This document shows positions 49,301-59,980 of a DNA stretch of 64,000 bases, one piece after another. The notes under the pieces were generated by a model. It was given only the letters and a program-made list of their open reading frames with translations. It did not search any database and was not told where the DNA came from. The first letter of the stretch is position 1, and the number at the start of each line of letters is the position of its first letter. The translations under genes were made by a program, and so were the position numbers. This DNA comes from Lutraria lutraria. Its lineage: Eukaryota > Mollusca > Bivalvia > Venerida > Mactridae. The stretch is taken from assembly GCA_964023205.1 (NCBI GenBank), contig OZ026834.1, forward strand, positions 47,797,029 through 47,861,028, in the 5' to 3' direction.

Positions 49301-50247
49301 AAATTAATCGTTTTGCATAGCGATGGTCTAAAAACCCATACGATTCCGTACTTTTCATGGATTTCTTTGTCGAAGACGTCTGTAGTGGACGCGAGTTTGA
49401 AAATCAACAACAAATGTTGCTGATCATGCCGTTAATTACGATACCCTCATGGTGTTGAGAAGTATGAATACTTGGGTTGAGAAATTAGTTGGTGTTTTGA
49501 TAGAAAAGTCATTATCACGCTTTCGTAAAACTTACGTAACGCAAAGTTACTGTAAACAAAAAATGGCACGGTTTTCTTCAATGTCTTTCGTCATTTATTT
49601 TGCTAAAAACTCTTATTTTTTACATTCATAACAATAATTTTCCCAAGGATTTCCAATGATACAACATGTATTTTACCTAAGTCCTACACTCTAGTGCTCT
49701 ATGCATACACGAGTGACTACGGTCATGTTTTTCACACATTTGTCAGGTGTTAATTATGTCTGTGTTTACAATTCACAATCTATGGGAATTAACGGTTTGA
49801 CGTGTCAAACGGTCGCTTAATGAAAAGATCTGGCTGATTTTGTTGACATATTGGCGGTCACTGTTCGCGTTGAGCAAAAACATAGTGCAAAAACGCCTGG
49901 GGGATTTTGAAGTGGTCGCTTAAGGAAAAGGTCGCTTAGTACACATGGTCGCATGAGCACGATTTACTCTACGGTAAAACTTATGTTAGTGGCCACCTCC
50001 AAGTAAAGGTCACCCTGTAAATAAAAGCCACTCAAATCTATCATTGATTATTTAGACCAGTGTAATAGTCTAATAGATAAAAGAATTGTGATATTTAAGA
50101 TTCAAGGATGATGGTGATTATTCGAAATATGCTGATGATGAGTCATTTGATGAGGAAGATGATAATGATGGTGTAAATGATGATGATGATGACGAAGCCT
50201 CAGATGATGATGATATGAGTGATATAGAAGAAGAGAGTGATAACTTA

Positions 50248-50278
<31 letters not shown>

Positions 50279-53200
50279 GTCAGTATTGAGACTTTGTTGA
50301 AACGATTTATGGTGCAGACAAACTTGTGTTAACTGCCACCTCAAAATAAAGGCCACCCTGTGAATAAAAACCATTTCTTTTAAAAAATTGTCATTTATAA
50401 TTTAGAATAAAATGACATCAGGTTAAAGGCTACCTGTCAATAAAGGTCACATAATGGGTTTCCCTATAATGGCCTTTATTTACAGGTTTTACTTGACAGT
50501 GCAACCTCCACAAAGCAACACCGTTTGGGAGTAGCAAAATTATGTTGTTGTTGAGTGGTTGTTGCTCTAGAGGTTAAATTAGTTGTAAAATAGTACAATT
50601 GAGAAAAAATCATGCTGTTGAAGGGAGGTTGTTGCTAAGCGAGGGCTGCTCTGGAGAGGTCACACACTCAGGTTGTACTGTATATTAAGAACAATCATCA
50701 GTTTAGATTCTGTTTCATGTAGCAAATCTGGTAATTGTCTTTTATTTGAAGAGAGGTTATTTCTAAATGTTTCTATATGTCCAGTAAGGTATAATTAATA
50801 TTAGATATAAGATATTTACAGTACTGTAAGAATGTCATAATTGATTGCTTATCCATATGGACCTCATGTGTAACAGTACCAAGTATCTATATTACAGATG
50901 AAGGAATACAGAAGTTTTCCAGGGCTGCAACAGATGAAGTTGCCAAGGGTCTAGCAGCCAAGCAACAATTAGGTATTACGATAAGAAACATTTTTCTTAT
51001 TGCCTAAAATTTATAAATGTTGTACTATAATAATATAAACACATTAAAGGGTTAATTTAATGTTTTCTGTGGTCAAGTGGTTAAGATCACTGACTTCAAA
51101 TCACTGTAACCTCTCACTGATAGAGAGTTGTGGGTTTGAGCCCTGCTACCCACCATGTCTCTATATGTGAGAAAGTAGACAGTTGCTTATGGATGATGGG
51201 AGTCTAGTACTGGTTCTACCCAGGAACGATGGTTAGATGAACTGTCTGTCTCATATGACTCTGACTGTTGAAAAGGGGCATAAAACAAACCTACCTTTTT
51301 GAGAGTGCATTGAATTTATGCTTGTGGTCATTCAATGTACCCCTGTTGATAATAGAGATTGAAAATTGTTTTAAGGTGATGCATTGTTGAATTATTTGAC
51401 AAGTAACAGTAAACAGTTAACACTTTACACACTTATTATTCCCTGCATAGTTTTTATATATGAACTGTTGATGTTGTTTAAAACTTTATGGATTATTTTC
51501 TTAATCAGTTTCTAGCATTATTAAATCTGATATTTAATTCTTATTATAAGGTGTGTGGGATTCATTGCTGGAAGGAAGAATTAAGTTACAGAAAGCTGTA
51601 TCAGTGGTTAACCAACTTCCACAGAAAGATAAATGGAGTGAATTCAGTTCACTGTCGGAAGAGTTCATGGAAGAATCTAATAAAGGTACAAAATATTGAT
51701 TGATACAGTGATTTGTTCTGCCTGATTTGGAAAGGTACCAGTACTTAACAGCAACTAGACCCATATTTGGAATTTTTATAGTATGGCTGCCACTCATCGT
51801 GAAATATTATTGCAAACAAGACAGGAAGCAACTGGTTCTTCTATTCCTCAATGTAGTAAACATATTATGGCTAAACATTTATCGAAGTGGGAACCAGACT
51901 GTTGCACCTGATTGTAAAAGCATTAGGAAGAATAATGTTCCACTGGTTGCAAAAGAACAGTCTGCACCAATTTTTGGAAATTCTTTCCTTGAAATTGGGA
52001 AAATGGATCATTTTTCTGTGTGACTGTAGTTATCATGTGAAATGTTTGTTATGTTATACAGTACATCACCATCATTCTAGCCAGTATTGTTTGATATTTG
52101 CATGGTATATGTTGTTGTTAGATTCTAATTTCTGCTTTTGAATAATGATAAGAGAAAAGTATGAAAGTTTTGTACCATAACACTCGGGGAATGCTGTTAA
52201 ACTCTCTTAATTGAAAACAAGAGAGGTCACACAAAATTTGCTTCTATTTAAGCTTATGTATTCAATGATCACTTAATATTTATATTTCTGAAATAAATTT
52301 TATTCACTTTCTGTTTATGTATATTTTATGCCCCCTTTCGTAGAAAATGGGGTATATTGCTTTGCATATGTCAGTCAATCGGTCTGTCCGTATCCAAACC
52401 TTGTCCGACAGATAACTAGAGAACAATTTGACCTAAATTCCTCAGATTTGGTTTCGGAGGTTGGTCATCACATATAGATGACCCCTTATTATGATTTTAA
52501 GATGAGTATGTATGTCAAAGGTCAAGGTCTTACTATCCAGTTAACCTTTAGGGGGCATCCATGTTTCACTAACACTTCTTATTATCCTAGTATTTATGTC
52601 TATTATTTTACATTTTTCAGTACAAGAAGTGCTTACACACCTACTTGGTAGTCTGGTTCACCTACAAGAATTAATGTTACATCAGAATACAGAAACTAGA
52701 AATCTTACTGAGGGTATCCAGTCTATGAAAGATAAAAACAAGTAAGTGAGATTATTTACCACCTCCGGCAGTTCATTTCTTTCTTTGAAAATTTGACAAA
52801 AAACTTATGTTTCCTCCACGTATGGAAAAGGACTGACCAACTTGAAAACATTTCTGAACCATACAAAATATCACATGAAGCATATTCACTTAAATCTTCA
52901 CTAAAATTCAATGAAATTTGAACAGAAATGAGGGCCATTGAATTTCTACATTTTACCCTACCTCATCTGTGATCTCCTTTATCAACTGATATCATACAAA
53001 TACTATACAACATTGATAAAAACTGTGGTGAAGTTTTAGTAAAATTTGATATCTTAAAATTGCCAATGTATGTATGTGAAAAAACAACAATGAAACTGAT
53101 ATTAAAAAGATCCCTAAATGGTACAGAAAGAGCACTTCTCTCACATTATTTGGCGTTTTCATCAATAGTAAAAAGTAGCAGTAAAACAACATTTTGTATT

Positions 53201-56200
53201 TTTACTGGATGTAAAATAGCTTAATTGTTAACAATAGTAAAACAGTGAATGTTTCCAAAAAGCACTCCATTACTGATCGGAAATGCGCACATATATGTGA
53301 GGTCACATAAGTCGAAAATTAACTTCCATGCACTGCACCATGTACTCGTCTGTATGTGCTGTCCATCCATAGGTTCACTGCACCATGTACTCATCTATAA
53401 TTATGTGCTGTCTATCCATAGGTTCACTGCACCATGTACTCATCTATATGTGCTGTTCATCCATAGGTTCACTGCACCATGTACTCATCTATATGTGCTG
53501 TTCATCCATAGGTTCACTGCACCATGTACTCATCTATATGTGCTGTCCATCCATAGGTTCACTGCACCATGTACTCATCTATATGTGCTGTCCATCCATA
53601 GGTTCACTGCACCATGTACTCATCTATAATTATGTGCTGTCTATCCATAGGTTCACTGCACCATGTACTCATCTATATGTGCTGTCCATCCATAGGTTCA
53701 CTGCACCATGTACTCATCTATATGTGCTGTCCATCCATAGGTTCACTGCACCATGTACTCATCTATATGTGCTGTCCATCCATAGGTTCACTGCACCATG
53801 TACTCATCTATATATGCTGTCCATCCATAGGTTCACTGCACCTGTCCATCCATAGGTTGTTGGAAAACTCGTGGATAATTTACATCATTCTTCGTATTAC
53901 TGAAGCGTCATTTAGTGAACAATTTAGCTTGAAATGTAAAATTTTCATTCAAGATTTTTGGTATTGGTAGAAATATACTTTTAGTTTGCTATTCTATTTT
54001 ATATGGATCATTTTACAATTCTGTACCACAGATTTGAGATTATCCAAAGTTGACTATACACTGTTCCTGAAGCTCATTGTGACTTTAAAAATTATTACAT
54101 TTGATTATAAAAAGTGATTGATGCTATCTTTGTTACTTTAGGAAATCTGTTGCTGATGATGATGATGAAGAAATACTTAGTGATTCAGATGAAGAAATGG
54201 AAAAAGAAAAAGTGAAACAAAAGTTGAAGCCGTCTTTAAAGAGAAAGAATTTAGGCATAGATGAATACCCGGACTTGTTAAAGAAACAACATACTGACTT
54301 CCATTCCTACAGGTAACATTTGTTTCTGGCTATATAATATAGATTATGGTAAAATATCCTCTCAAGTCTTTATAAACATTATGAACTATTGAATACTGTA
54401 ATTTTGGTATGATATGGATTTGAACCCATGTAGATTAAAGGGTTTATGAAACATTACAAAGCTTATTTATGCTCCCCTGGCATCTATGATGTCGGGGTAC
54501 AGTACAGTTAGGGTGATTTGTCCGATTTTCGCGTTTCCCCCGCGTTCGTAATTGTCAATTTATCACCCGTAGCGGCGATTTTCATCGCGGCATCGATCTT
54601 GAAAAAACGCGAATCACCGCAATGTCGCTAATCACCGCGTTTTATGACTTATTTATCAGTCGGTAATCTTTGATAGGGATGGATCACGGTGATTCGCGAA
54701 CGTCTAAACCCGACTCTCAAGTAAATAAAATGATATTTATTGTGAATCTTTCTTCTACTTTCGCTTTCTGTTGACCGTTCGTTTTCCGAAAACAGTCACA
54801 TGGTAAGATAATTCAGGATTTAACACTTACTAAATCTGTCGGCCAAGACCGACTGAAATCCAGACATCTGATTAAATTTTGTCAAGTAGGAAATCCCATT
54901 CTTGAAGTAAATATGTAGAAAAACCGGCGAATTGCTAAGCGAATATGTAAACTGTGTAGCTATGTTTTACATATGCAGCGTTATGTACAGGGCGAGATTC
55001 ATATGTCTATTTTTAGTGTTTTAAATATCGAGTACCAGGGCGATGATCATTATTTAGACAGAGTCGCAGTCTCTCATTTTACAAATGTAGCTCGGTGCTC
55101 TTATGAATAAAACCAGTCCACTGTTTACATGTAATATTATTTCACGCAATAATATACGAAAGCTGACAGATTAATTAAAGCTCATCAACTACTATTAAGT
55201 TCTCAACACTCGTTGATTATAATTTATGTCAACGCTAATTTTTCACACATATCAGGTAACAATTTGTTCACAAAAGCGCAATTAAGGGTGATCACTTGTG
55301 AAATCGAAAAATTTTCTTGTAACAAGGATGTTTCGATACTTATTTAATTTTGAAGAATAACATGTTGTCATTCAGTTTTTAGTATGAAAAGTATATGTCC
55401 ATGATTTAACTTTTTCGTAAAATTACTTTTCAGTGATATACCCAAAATCGATAATTTTCCTAATAATGGTTTTGAAAAAGGGGTGTGGGTAGATAAAAAA
55501 CAAATATTTCAGTAAATATTAACCAAATCACTTAAATAATGTACTTGTTGTATCACAGACTGAATGTGGAAGAAACTTAAAGCATTAAATGTCCACTTCA
55601 TGCCTATTTCTTGACTGTGTACTATTTCAAACACTGAGTTATTTACCAAATTAAGATCTATAAAATGGCTAAAAAATAAGGGGTTGTGAATAATGTTTAT
55701 ACATTTTTTACGTATTGAAGGAGTAACAAGGATTTTGAATGACATTGATTATGCTGAAGTAGGTTAAACGACAATTAAAAATATGACATGAAAAGCACAT
55801 GTCCATGTTCATATAAGAAAGTTATCATGTGAAATGTTAGGTCTCTAAGCTTTTCTTTTCAGCAAAAACTGGATATTTCCTTAGTTAATGACCTCTTTCA
55901 AGACAAAACCACTGCATATTGTATAAATAACCACATATGCATAATCAGAAACAATATTTGATGGACTTGTATGAATTTTGGATGACTATTTTTTATAATG
56001 CTAAACTTGATGAAAACTTACCCCACCCACCGTTTTACAACAGCAAATATTTCAATATGAACGTTAAAAATAAATAAACAATGTTTTTTACAATTTTTAA
56101 GAACAATATATTTGCAAACCAGGTTATATAAATGTATTCATACAAAATTTAACAAACTTTAACTGATAAATACTAAACGGCATATGATTGTTGTACATAT

Positions 56201-57229
56201 ACAGACAAACTAAATTGACTGCCGTAATCTGGTCGGATGTCGTAAAAGCAGTAAAAATTCGCGATGAAGAAAATGCCACTTTGAAATTATTTATGCATTT
56301 AAATAACATTGTTGACTACATTAGATGATAAAAAAATTAATAATTTCAACTTGAAATTTTACGACATTTAGCTAGACTGCTTTGTATCACAAAAGCTCAT
56401 GAGTGATCACCCTTAAATAATGTGTGAATGACAGCTAGTGTTATTTACGAGAAATTTGTAAGTTTTGAGTAAACTTAAGAGGTGACATCACATATCACCG
56501 GGTTGAGCGATCGTCGCCACAATCCACCGCGAATTATTGCCCTTCAGTGGTGACGGTCACCATCGATCATCGTCGCTCTGAACGCGACGACCAAAATTCA
56601 AATCGCCGCGTTGAAGCGATCTACCTGTGGCTTAGCGCGATTTTAATTCCGCGGCGATTCGCGAAAATCGGACAAATCACCCTAACCGTACTGTATATAG
56701 TGATTGTCCTGTATGTCCGTACAATGTTCAGTAGATTTTACCATTTTGTTTAGCACCAACACTGCTTACTGGAACACTTTGATACTTATACAGTTGTAGC
56801 CTACGACCATTCTCAATCCACCTATATCATCCAACCTCACTTTGACTTTGACTTAATTAGGACTTAATCATTCTGTTCTAGATTAATTAGATTTTACGGA
56901 ACACTTACTAGAAAACTTGAATACTTACATGTATACAGTTGTTGCTTATGACCATTGTAAGTCAACCCATAATTGTCAAACACACACTTTGACCTATTGG
57001 GCTATTGCTTGACACCTGGGGCTTATGTGTTTATTGAATGCAGCGTCTTGTATATAGAAAACATTGCCTTATGTATAGCTAGTATAAAATGTGATATTTA
57101 TATTTAATGGTATATTTTAGAGATGCCACTATACAGAAATGGTTTGATAAAACACGTTTAGCTACAGGGAAGGTTAAAGGAAAATCATTCAGTGCCTTTG
57201 ATCAGTCAGCTCTTGTACAAATCAATCAG
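37378..57229 (+). CDS. AATF: AATF/Che-1 (Traube, Bfr2 family), 9 exons, 3' end outside window
   Basis: Nucleolar protein of small-subunit ribosome biogenesis (yeast Bfr2), in vertebrates also an RNA polymerase II-binding cofactor. Exons: 37378-37459, 48065-48217, 48522-48705, 50100-50278, 50898-50972, 51551-51685, 52621-52741, 54142-54312, 57121-57229. All have AG/GT borders with matching phases, 403 codons in total. Starts MANLRDEIFKLANPAPVF. The conserved LADTDKRYAGKKTSRKA is the N-terminal AATF motif. Exons 3-4 encode a long Asp/Glu tract. GVWDSLLEGRIKLQKAV and VVNQLPQ are the leucine-zipper-like AATF domain. RDATIQKWFDKTRLATGKVK with SFSAFDQSALVQINQ leads to the TRAUB domain, whose remainder (roughly 150-180 residues) lies beyond the right edge. 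The donor of exon 2 (GTACAA) is weak but fits the phase. Confidence 0.94.
37874..40010. mobile_element. Possible PIF/Harbinger-type element in AATF intron 1
   Basis: GGCCACACCAAAATAAATTT at the left and complementary AATTAATTTGGTGTGGCC at the right, flanked by a 3-bp direct repeat CAA. Both subterminal regions also carry ATAAATTTAAATATTTATTT and GAGCG/GCGGGCG motifs. No transposase recognised. The interior 38180-39860 contains a candidate small gene, described separately. Confidence 0.6.
38180..39655 (-). CDS. Candidate two-exon small gene of unknown function inside the TIR element
   Basis: Exon 1: ATG at 39655 (or an internal one at about 39624, MDGSYNLTIGDVIF) through EMCSVEFMVELSMTE to a possible donor at about 39438 (CATCTG then GTAGTT). 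A long pyrimidine-rich acceptor at about 38818 (AATTTCTTCTTTTAG) opens in the matching phase, giving AKSSNFFGTH then stop. An AATAAA lies near 38200 in the right orientation. The product would be about 70-80 residues and is not recognised. Evidence is the splice/phase fit only; it may be captured host sequence or chance. Confidence 0.3.
40043..41167 (+). mobile_element. AGCTCAC hairpin-ended element, copy B
   Basis: Near-identical along its length to 21497-22650, apart from an indel near the GTCCGGCG leader and loss of about 25 bp near 40388. Same hairpin start and GGCCATCTTGGCCCTCTTG end, T on both sides. Inserted 32 bp beyond the end of the possible PIF/Harbinger element. Confidence 0.88.
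41205..41868. mobile_element. hAT-like element, perfect 8-bp target duplication
   Basis: Ends CAGGGCATCTAAAAA and complementary TTTTTGTGTGCCCTG, with inner CGGTCCAGA/TCTGGACCG pairing; flanked on both sides by ATACGAGC (41197-41204, 41869-41876). 664 bp, no transposase, contains a C homopolymer of more than 20 bases at about 41249-41270. Confidence 0.88.
42140..42535 (+). repeat. Diverged repeat, inverted partner of 44440-44830
   Basis: Shares GAATAAATCACTG, ATTGGCTACAA, AACCAATCACACGACGGAAT, TGCTGTCAACAT, ATATTTTGTTGTTT, TTTTGTGGATTTTC and GACTATGGCAAG with the reverse complement of 44440-44830. CCAAT-like boxes on both orientations give it a promoter-like look. A short frame (ECPAIFCCFQHKS) is partly conserved. 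Confidence 0.65.
42660..43340. repeat. Dispersed repeat remnants (GGTCAAGGTCAC type)
   Basis: Phrases such as AAAGGTCAAGGTCACAC, AAAGGTCAAGATTTCAC and GGGCTTCTAGTTTCCCC resemble internal units and ends of the hairpin-type dispersed elements, but boundaries cannot be drawn. Confidence 0.35.
43612..43725. repeat. Cluster of G homopolymers
   Basis: Four G-rich runs (9, 8, 7-8 with a break, and about 20 G) lie in tandem decayed units sharing TTTTGTC. Strong G-quadruplex potential and a likely sequencing or assembly weak point. Confidence 0.7.
44041..45181. mobile_element. hAT-like element with 8-bp target duplication
   Basis: Ends TAGTGTTCC and GATCACTA fit the hAT terminal pattern, and AATGTAAC flanks both sides perfectly (44033-44040, 45182-45189). 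Subterminal parts are rich in ATCGATT/GACTATCG motifs. It contains the repeat 44440-44830. No transposase recognised. Confidence 0.75.
44440..44830 (-). repeat. Diverged repeat, inverted partner of 42140-42535
   Basis: Lies inside the hAT-like element. Minus-strand frame includes ECPTIFCCFQCKSHKCEIIASQKV, similar to the frame in the partner; a TTGTTTTCAG acceptor-like string lies within the same stretch, so coding status is unsure. Confidence 0.6.
45299..45625. repeat. Two units of a dispersed ~150-bp repeat
   Basis: Two diverged units with TTGTCAGGAACATAACTT/TTGTCTGGAACATAACTT, GAATGACTTCAAACTTG and TTTCTTGCAATGA. Overlapping minus-strand ORFs here are shadows of the repeat. Confidence 0.55.
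45630..48060. other. AATF intron 1, no recognised features
   Basis: Mixed-composition intronic sequence. I could not identify element ends or coding similarity, apart from short ORFs without support. Confidence 0.4.
49041..49970. mobile_element. Possible TIR element with GGTCGCTTA subterminal motifs
   Basis: Left AGTCAATCTTGTATTAAGCG and right (complement) AGTAAATCGTGCTCATGCG are imperfect inverted ends. AAGCGACC/GGTCGCTTA recurs near both ends. About 930 bp, non-coding; target duplication unclear. Confidence 0.45.
50314..50496. mobile_element. MITE, CAGTCAAACCTGTG family, copy 3
   Basis: Begins CAGACAAACTTGTGTTAACT, has AATAAAGGCCACCCTGTG inside and ends CAGGTTTTACTTGACAG. Directly abuts the next MITE. 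Just downstream of the AATF acidic exon. Confidence 0.65.
50495..50680. mobile_element. MITE, CAGTACAACCTCTCC family, copy 3
   Basis: Begins CAGTGCAACCTCCACAAAGC, contains GGGAGTAGCAAAATTATG and GGGCTGCTCTGGAGAGG, ends GGTTGTACTG next to TA. Head-to-tail with the preceding MITE, sharing its CAG. Confidence 0.6.
51063..51294 (+). mobile_element. tRNA-derived SINE, full-looking copy
   Basis: The head has a pol III A-box-like TGGTCAAGTGGTTAAG and a B-box-like GGGTTTGAGCCC at tRNA spacing. The body holds GGGAGTCTAGTACTGGTTCT and GACTCTGACTGTTGAAAAG, and the tail is AAAACAAAC. Second plus copy at 62888; partial minus copies at 17610 and 26172. Confidence 0.8.
52328..52585. repeat. Dispersed element with ATGCCCCCTTT ends
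   Basis: ATGCCCCCTTTCGTAG at left and TTTAGGGGGCATCCATG near right are inverted; ends ACACTTCTTATT. Same family as the truncated copy at 17119-17345. Confidence 0.65.
53333..53862. repeat. 45-bp minisatellite, about 12 copies
   Basis: Unit: CATCCATAGGTTCACTGCAC CATGTACTCATCTATATGTG CTGTC. A 49-bp variant with an extra AATT appears twice, at about 53394 and 53625, 231 bp apart. Lies in an AATF intron; the ORFs across it are artefacts. Confidence 0.96.
54500..56693. mobile_element. 2.2-kb TIR element, TA target, CpG-rich subterminal motifs
   Basis: Inverted ends of about 34 bp, CAGTAC[A/G]GTTAGGGTGATT continuing through TGTCCGATTTTCGCG, next to TA on both sides. About 200 bp at each end is unusually CpG-rich, with many GCGA/CGCG/TCACCGCG strings, while the interior is AT-rich. 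No transposase recognised. Tc1/mariner-type ends and target. Confidence 0.88.
55286..56412. mobile_element. TTAA-flanked element nested in the 2.2-kb TIR element
   Basis: GGGTGATCACT at left and AGTGATCACCC at right, each bounded by TTAA (55282-55285, 56413-56416). 1127 bp, AT-rich, no recognised ORF. The target is of piggyBac type, but the GGG start is not the usual one. Confidence 0.6.
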
Positions 57230-57234
57230 GTAAT

Positions 57235-58235
57235 TAACTTTAATTAAATCTCTGAATTGTTACAAACATTGTTTATAGTTATTGTTTACTCATTATTGAT
57301 GTAAATAATAGTGATACAATGATAATCAATTATAATCAAATACTCATTGCTGACAGTTTGAGGTCAGCTACTATCGATGTCACACGTGTTAAATCGATGT
57401 CGTTACAAGTAGTTAGACCGCCGTCATTATTTGAGCAACTGTCTTCTTTCCACTACTTTTGGGCATTGTGTGTATTTAAACTAGGATGGTCATTGTTATT
57501 TTAGTTTATTTGAGTGAAATTTTCCCTTGTCCAGGGAAGTTCATGTCATCAGTCTGGAAGTATTTTGGGTTTCAGATTTTAATGACTATATATTGAATGA
57601 CAAACAAGTAACAACCAAAATTAATAAGTTTGTCAAATAAGGATATAAATTTGATTTCGATTATTTTCTGATTGTGAATCGAAACACCCTGTCCTATTTG
57701 ATTTGATAATCGATTCTATTTCAAACACTAGTAAAAAAACTGTACATAATATCACGTTCTCAATGTCTGTAATTAAAACCAAAATTATATAAATATAATA
57801 CAATGGTATACAAATATACAGATAAATTGTTAATATGTTTAATATAAAAGTGGTGTTCAGTTGGTTTTAGCTGCACAGTTTGGGGAAGTTTTTCTAAATA
57901 AATTTGAAACAAACGAACAAAAAAGAAACTTATTATCCTGGTGTAATTTCAGTATAAATCTTAATAAGTTATTGTATAGAATCTGAATTATAGCTGTGTA
58001 TAATACAGTTTTTGAGCAGACCAATGATATATAAAAGTTAAAATCTTGTGCAATAGAATATTTATGATAAGAATTTGCTTATCATAATTGGGATACTGGG
58101 GTTTGAAGTACAAATCATGGAGAGTTGATCTGTATGAGTAAATATTGGGTACTGAGTATTTATAGAGACTGTGTTTTTTGTGGAATAAATCTTACACCAT
58201 TTTATTATTACTACTATAATTTATCATGGAAATCG
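57235..58235. other. AATF intron 9 start, no recognised features
   Basis: AT-rich intronic sequence after the last AATF exon in the window; no further AATF exon was found up to 64000. Confidence 0.45.
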
Positions 58236-58241
58236 AATTTT

Positions 58242-59229
58242 AGCTCATATGAGCACTTGTGCTCTGGGTGAGCTTTTGTGATCAGTCTTCTTCCGGCATC
58301 GTGCATCGTCAAACTTTACCTTGTGAACACACTAGGGGCCACATTTTTGGCTCAATTTTCGCAAAACTGGGTCAGAATGTTAATATCAGCAAAATCTCGG
58401 ACGAGTCCAGTAATGGGCTATTTGGGGTCAAAACTAGGTCACCAGGACCAAATAATATAACCTTGTGAACACTCTAGAAGTCACTGTTTTGATTGGATCT
58501 TCATGAAACTGTGCCAAATGTTTTTTTCAATGATATGTAGGTCAAGTTTGATAATAGGTCATCTGTGGTCAAAAACTAGGTCACTAGGGCAAATTGCTGG
58601 TAAACCTTGTGAACGCTCTAGAAGTCACTGTTTTGATTGGATGATCATGAAACCCTTGTCAGAATGGTTGTTTTTATAATATCTTGGACGAGATGGTACA
58701 TGTGTCATCAGGGAAAAAACTAGGTCAAATCTCATGAAAAACTGTGTTAACATTGTAGACTTTACAGTTGTAATTGGATATTCACCAAACTTTGTCAAAT
58801 TGTTTGTTTTAATGATATAACGGTCAATATCAAATATGGGTTATTTTGGGTCAATAACTAGGTCACTATGTAAAATCTTAGGAAAACTTTGTTAACACTG
58901 TAGATGTCGACATTTTGATAGGATCTTAACCAAACCTTTTCAGAATGTTTGCCTTAATGATATGTGGGTTGTGGTTGAACACGGGTCAGCCAGTGTAAAA
59001 AACTAGGTCACCAGGTCAAATGTTAGGTAAACCTTACTAACATTGTGGGAGTCAGATTTTGATTGGATCTTCACCATACCTTGTCAGAATGTTTGTATTA
59101 ATGATATGTCAGACAAATTCGAACATGGGTCATCTGGGGTCAAAAACTAGGTGACAGGTTAAAAACAATGTTCTAATGAGTAAACAGGGATTGTCATGTG
59201 AGCGATATAGGGCCATCTTGGCCCTCTTG
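58242..59229 (+). mobile_element. AGCTCAC-type element, copy C (diverged)
   Basis: Starts AGCTCATATGAGCAC - GTGCTCTGGGTGAGCT as a hairpin and ends GGGCCATCTTGGCCCTCTTG. Internal units match copies A and B at lower identity. Its hairpin arms differ from theirs but still pair. T on both sides. Confidence 0.85.
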
Positions 59230-59429
59230 TTGTATTATATCTGAAAATGGAATCAATTCTATCTCTATCAACAAAATTCAATTGAGGTGGGTTGGAAGTA
59301 AGAAAACTTTACCAGAAGAAAAGAAATAATAATTTGTACATAGAAATGTTTTCATGAACTATTGCACAATAAATCTCATAAATACACAATGTAAGAACAT
59401 GTTGAAAGTCTTCAGCAAGGGCAGTATTA

Positions 59430-59974
59430 ATTTTTTTATCCAATTGTCATCCAGGGGTAAGTTGATTTTACATAGACTTATATAGGAAAATAGGAAATTA
59501 AAATACCTAGAACTTAGGTATTTTGCATGTAGCATTGTCTAGTGGATTTCTACCAAGTTTGTTCAAATTATTGCCCAGGGGTCAAAATTGGCCCCCCGTG
59601 TTTACTCTATTTTATATAGGTTTATATAGGAAAACTTAAAAAATCTACTTGTCCGAAACCACAAGACTTTGTTCAAATTATGGCACTGGGGTAAAAATTG
59701 GCTGGTCACTGGGGGTCACATGATCTATGTAGGCTTATATAGGAGAATTTTAAAAATCTTGTCAGAAACTACATTGCCTAGAGTTTAGATAGTTTGGATG
59801 TAGCATTATCTAGTGGACCTCTGCCAAGTTTGTTTAAATGATGGCCCTGGGGTCAAGGCTTGCCCACCCTGGGGTCACTTGATAATATAGAGTCATACAT
59901 AGGAAAAAGGTGAAAAATGTTCTTCTCTAGAGATGGTTTTTCTTGTGAGCGATAGGGCCATAATGGCCCTCTTG
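59430..59974 (+). mobile_element. AGCTCAC-type element, 3' part with the left-edge unit type
   Basis: About three units of the type seen at 1-1240 (in opposite orientation), ending GATAGGGCCATAATGGCCCTCTTG. No 5' hairpin. The end lies only 7 bp from the stop-codon end of the SLC46-like gene. Confidence 0.75.
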
Positions 59975-59980
59975 TTTTAA

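Larger units (their letters stand above)
54470..57050. repeat. Dispersed element (TGCCCC-type) split by the 54500-56693 insertion
   Basis: Flanks of the inserted TIR element (TATGCTCCCCTGGCATC on the left; AGTGATTGTCCTGT, TTTACCATTTTGTTTAGCAC and GAATGCAGCGTCTTG on the right) match the uninterrupted copy at 61961-62372. Confidence 0.7.

Noticed and set aside
50102..50374. His-rich minus-strand ORF
   Set aside because: It is the reverse shadow of the Asp-rich AATF exon.
53249..53970. Three overlapping ORFs of 118-156 codons
   Set aside because: Translations of the 45-bp minisatellite in different frames.
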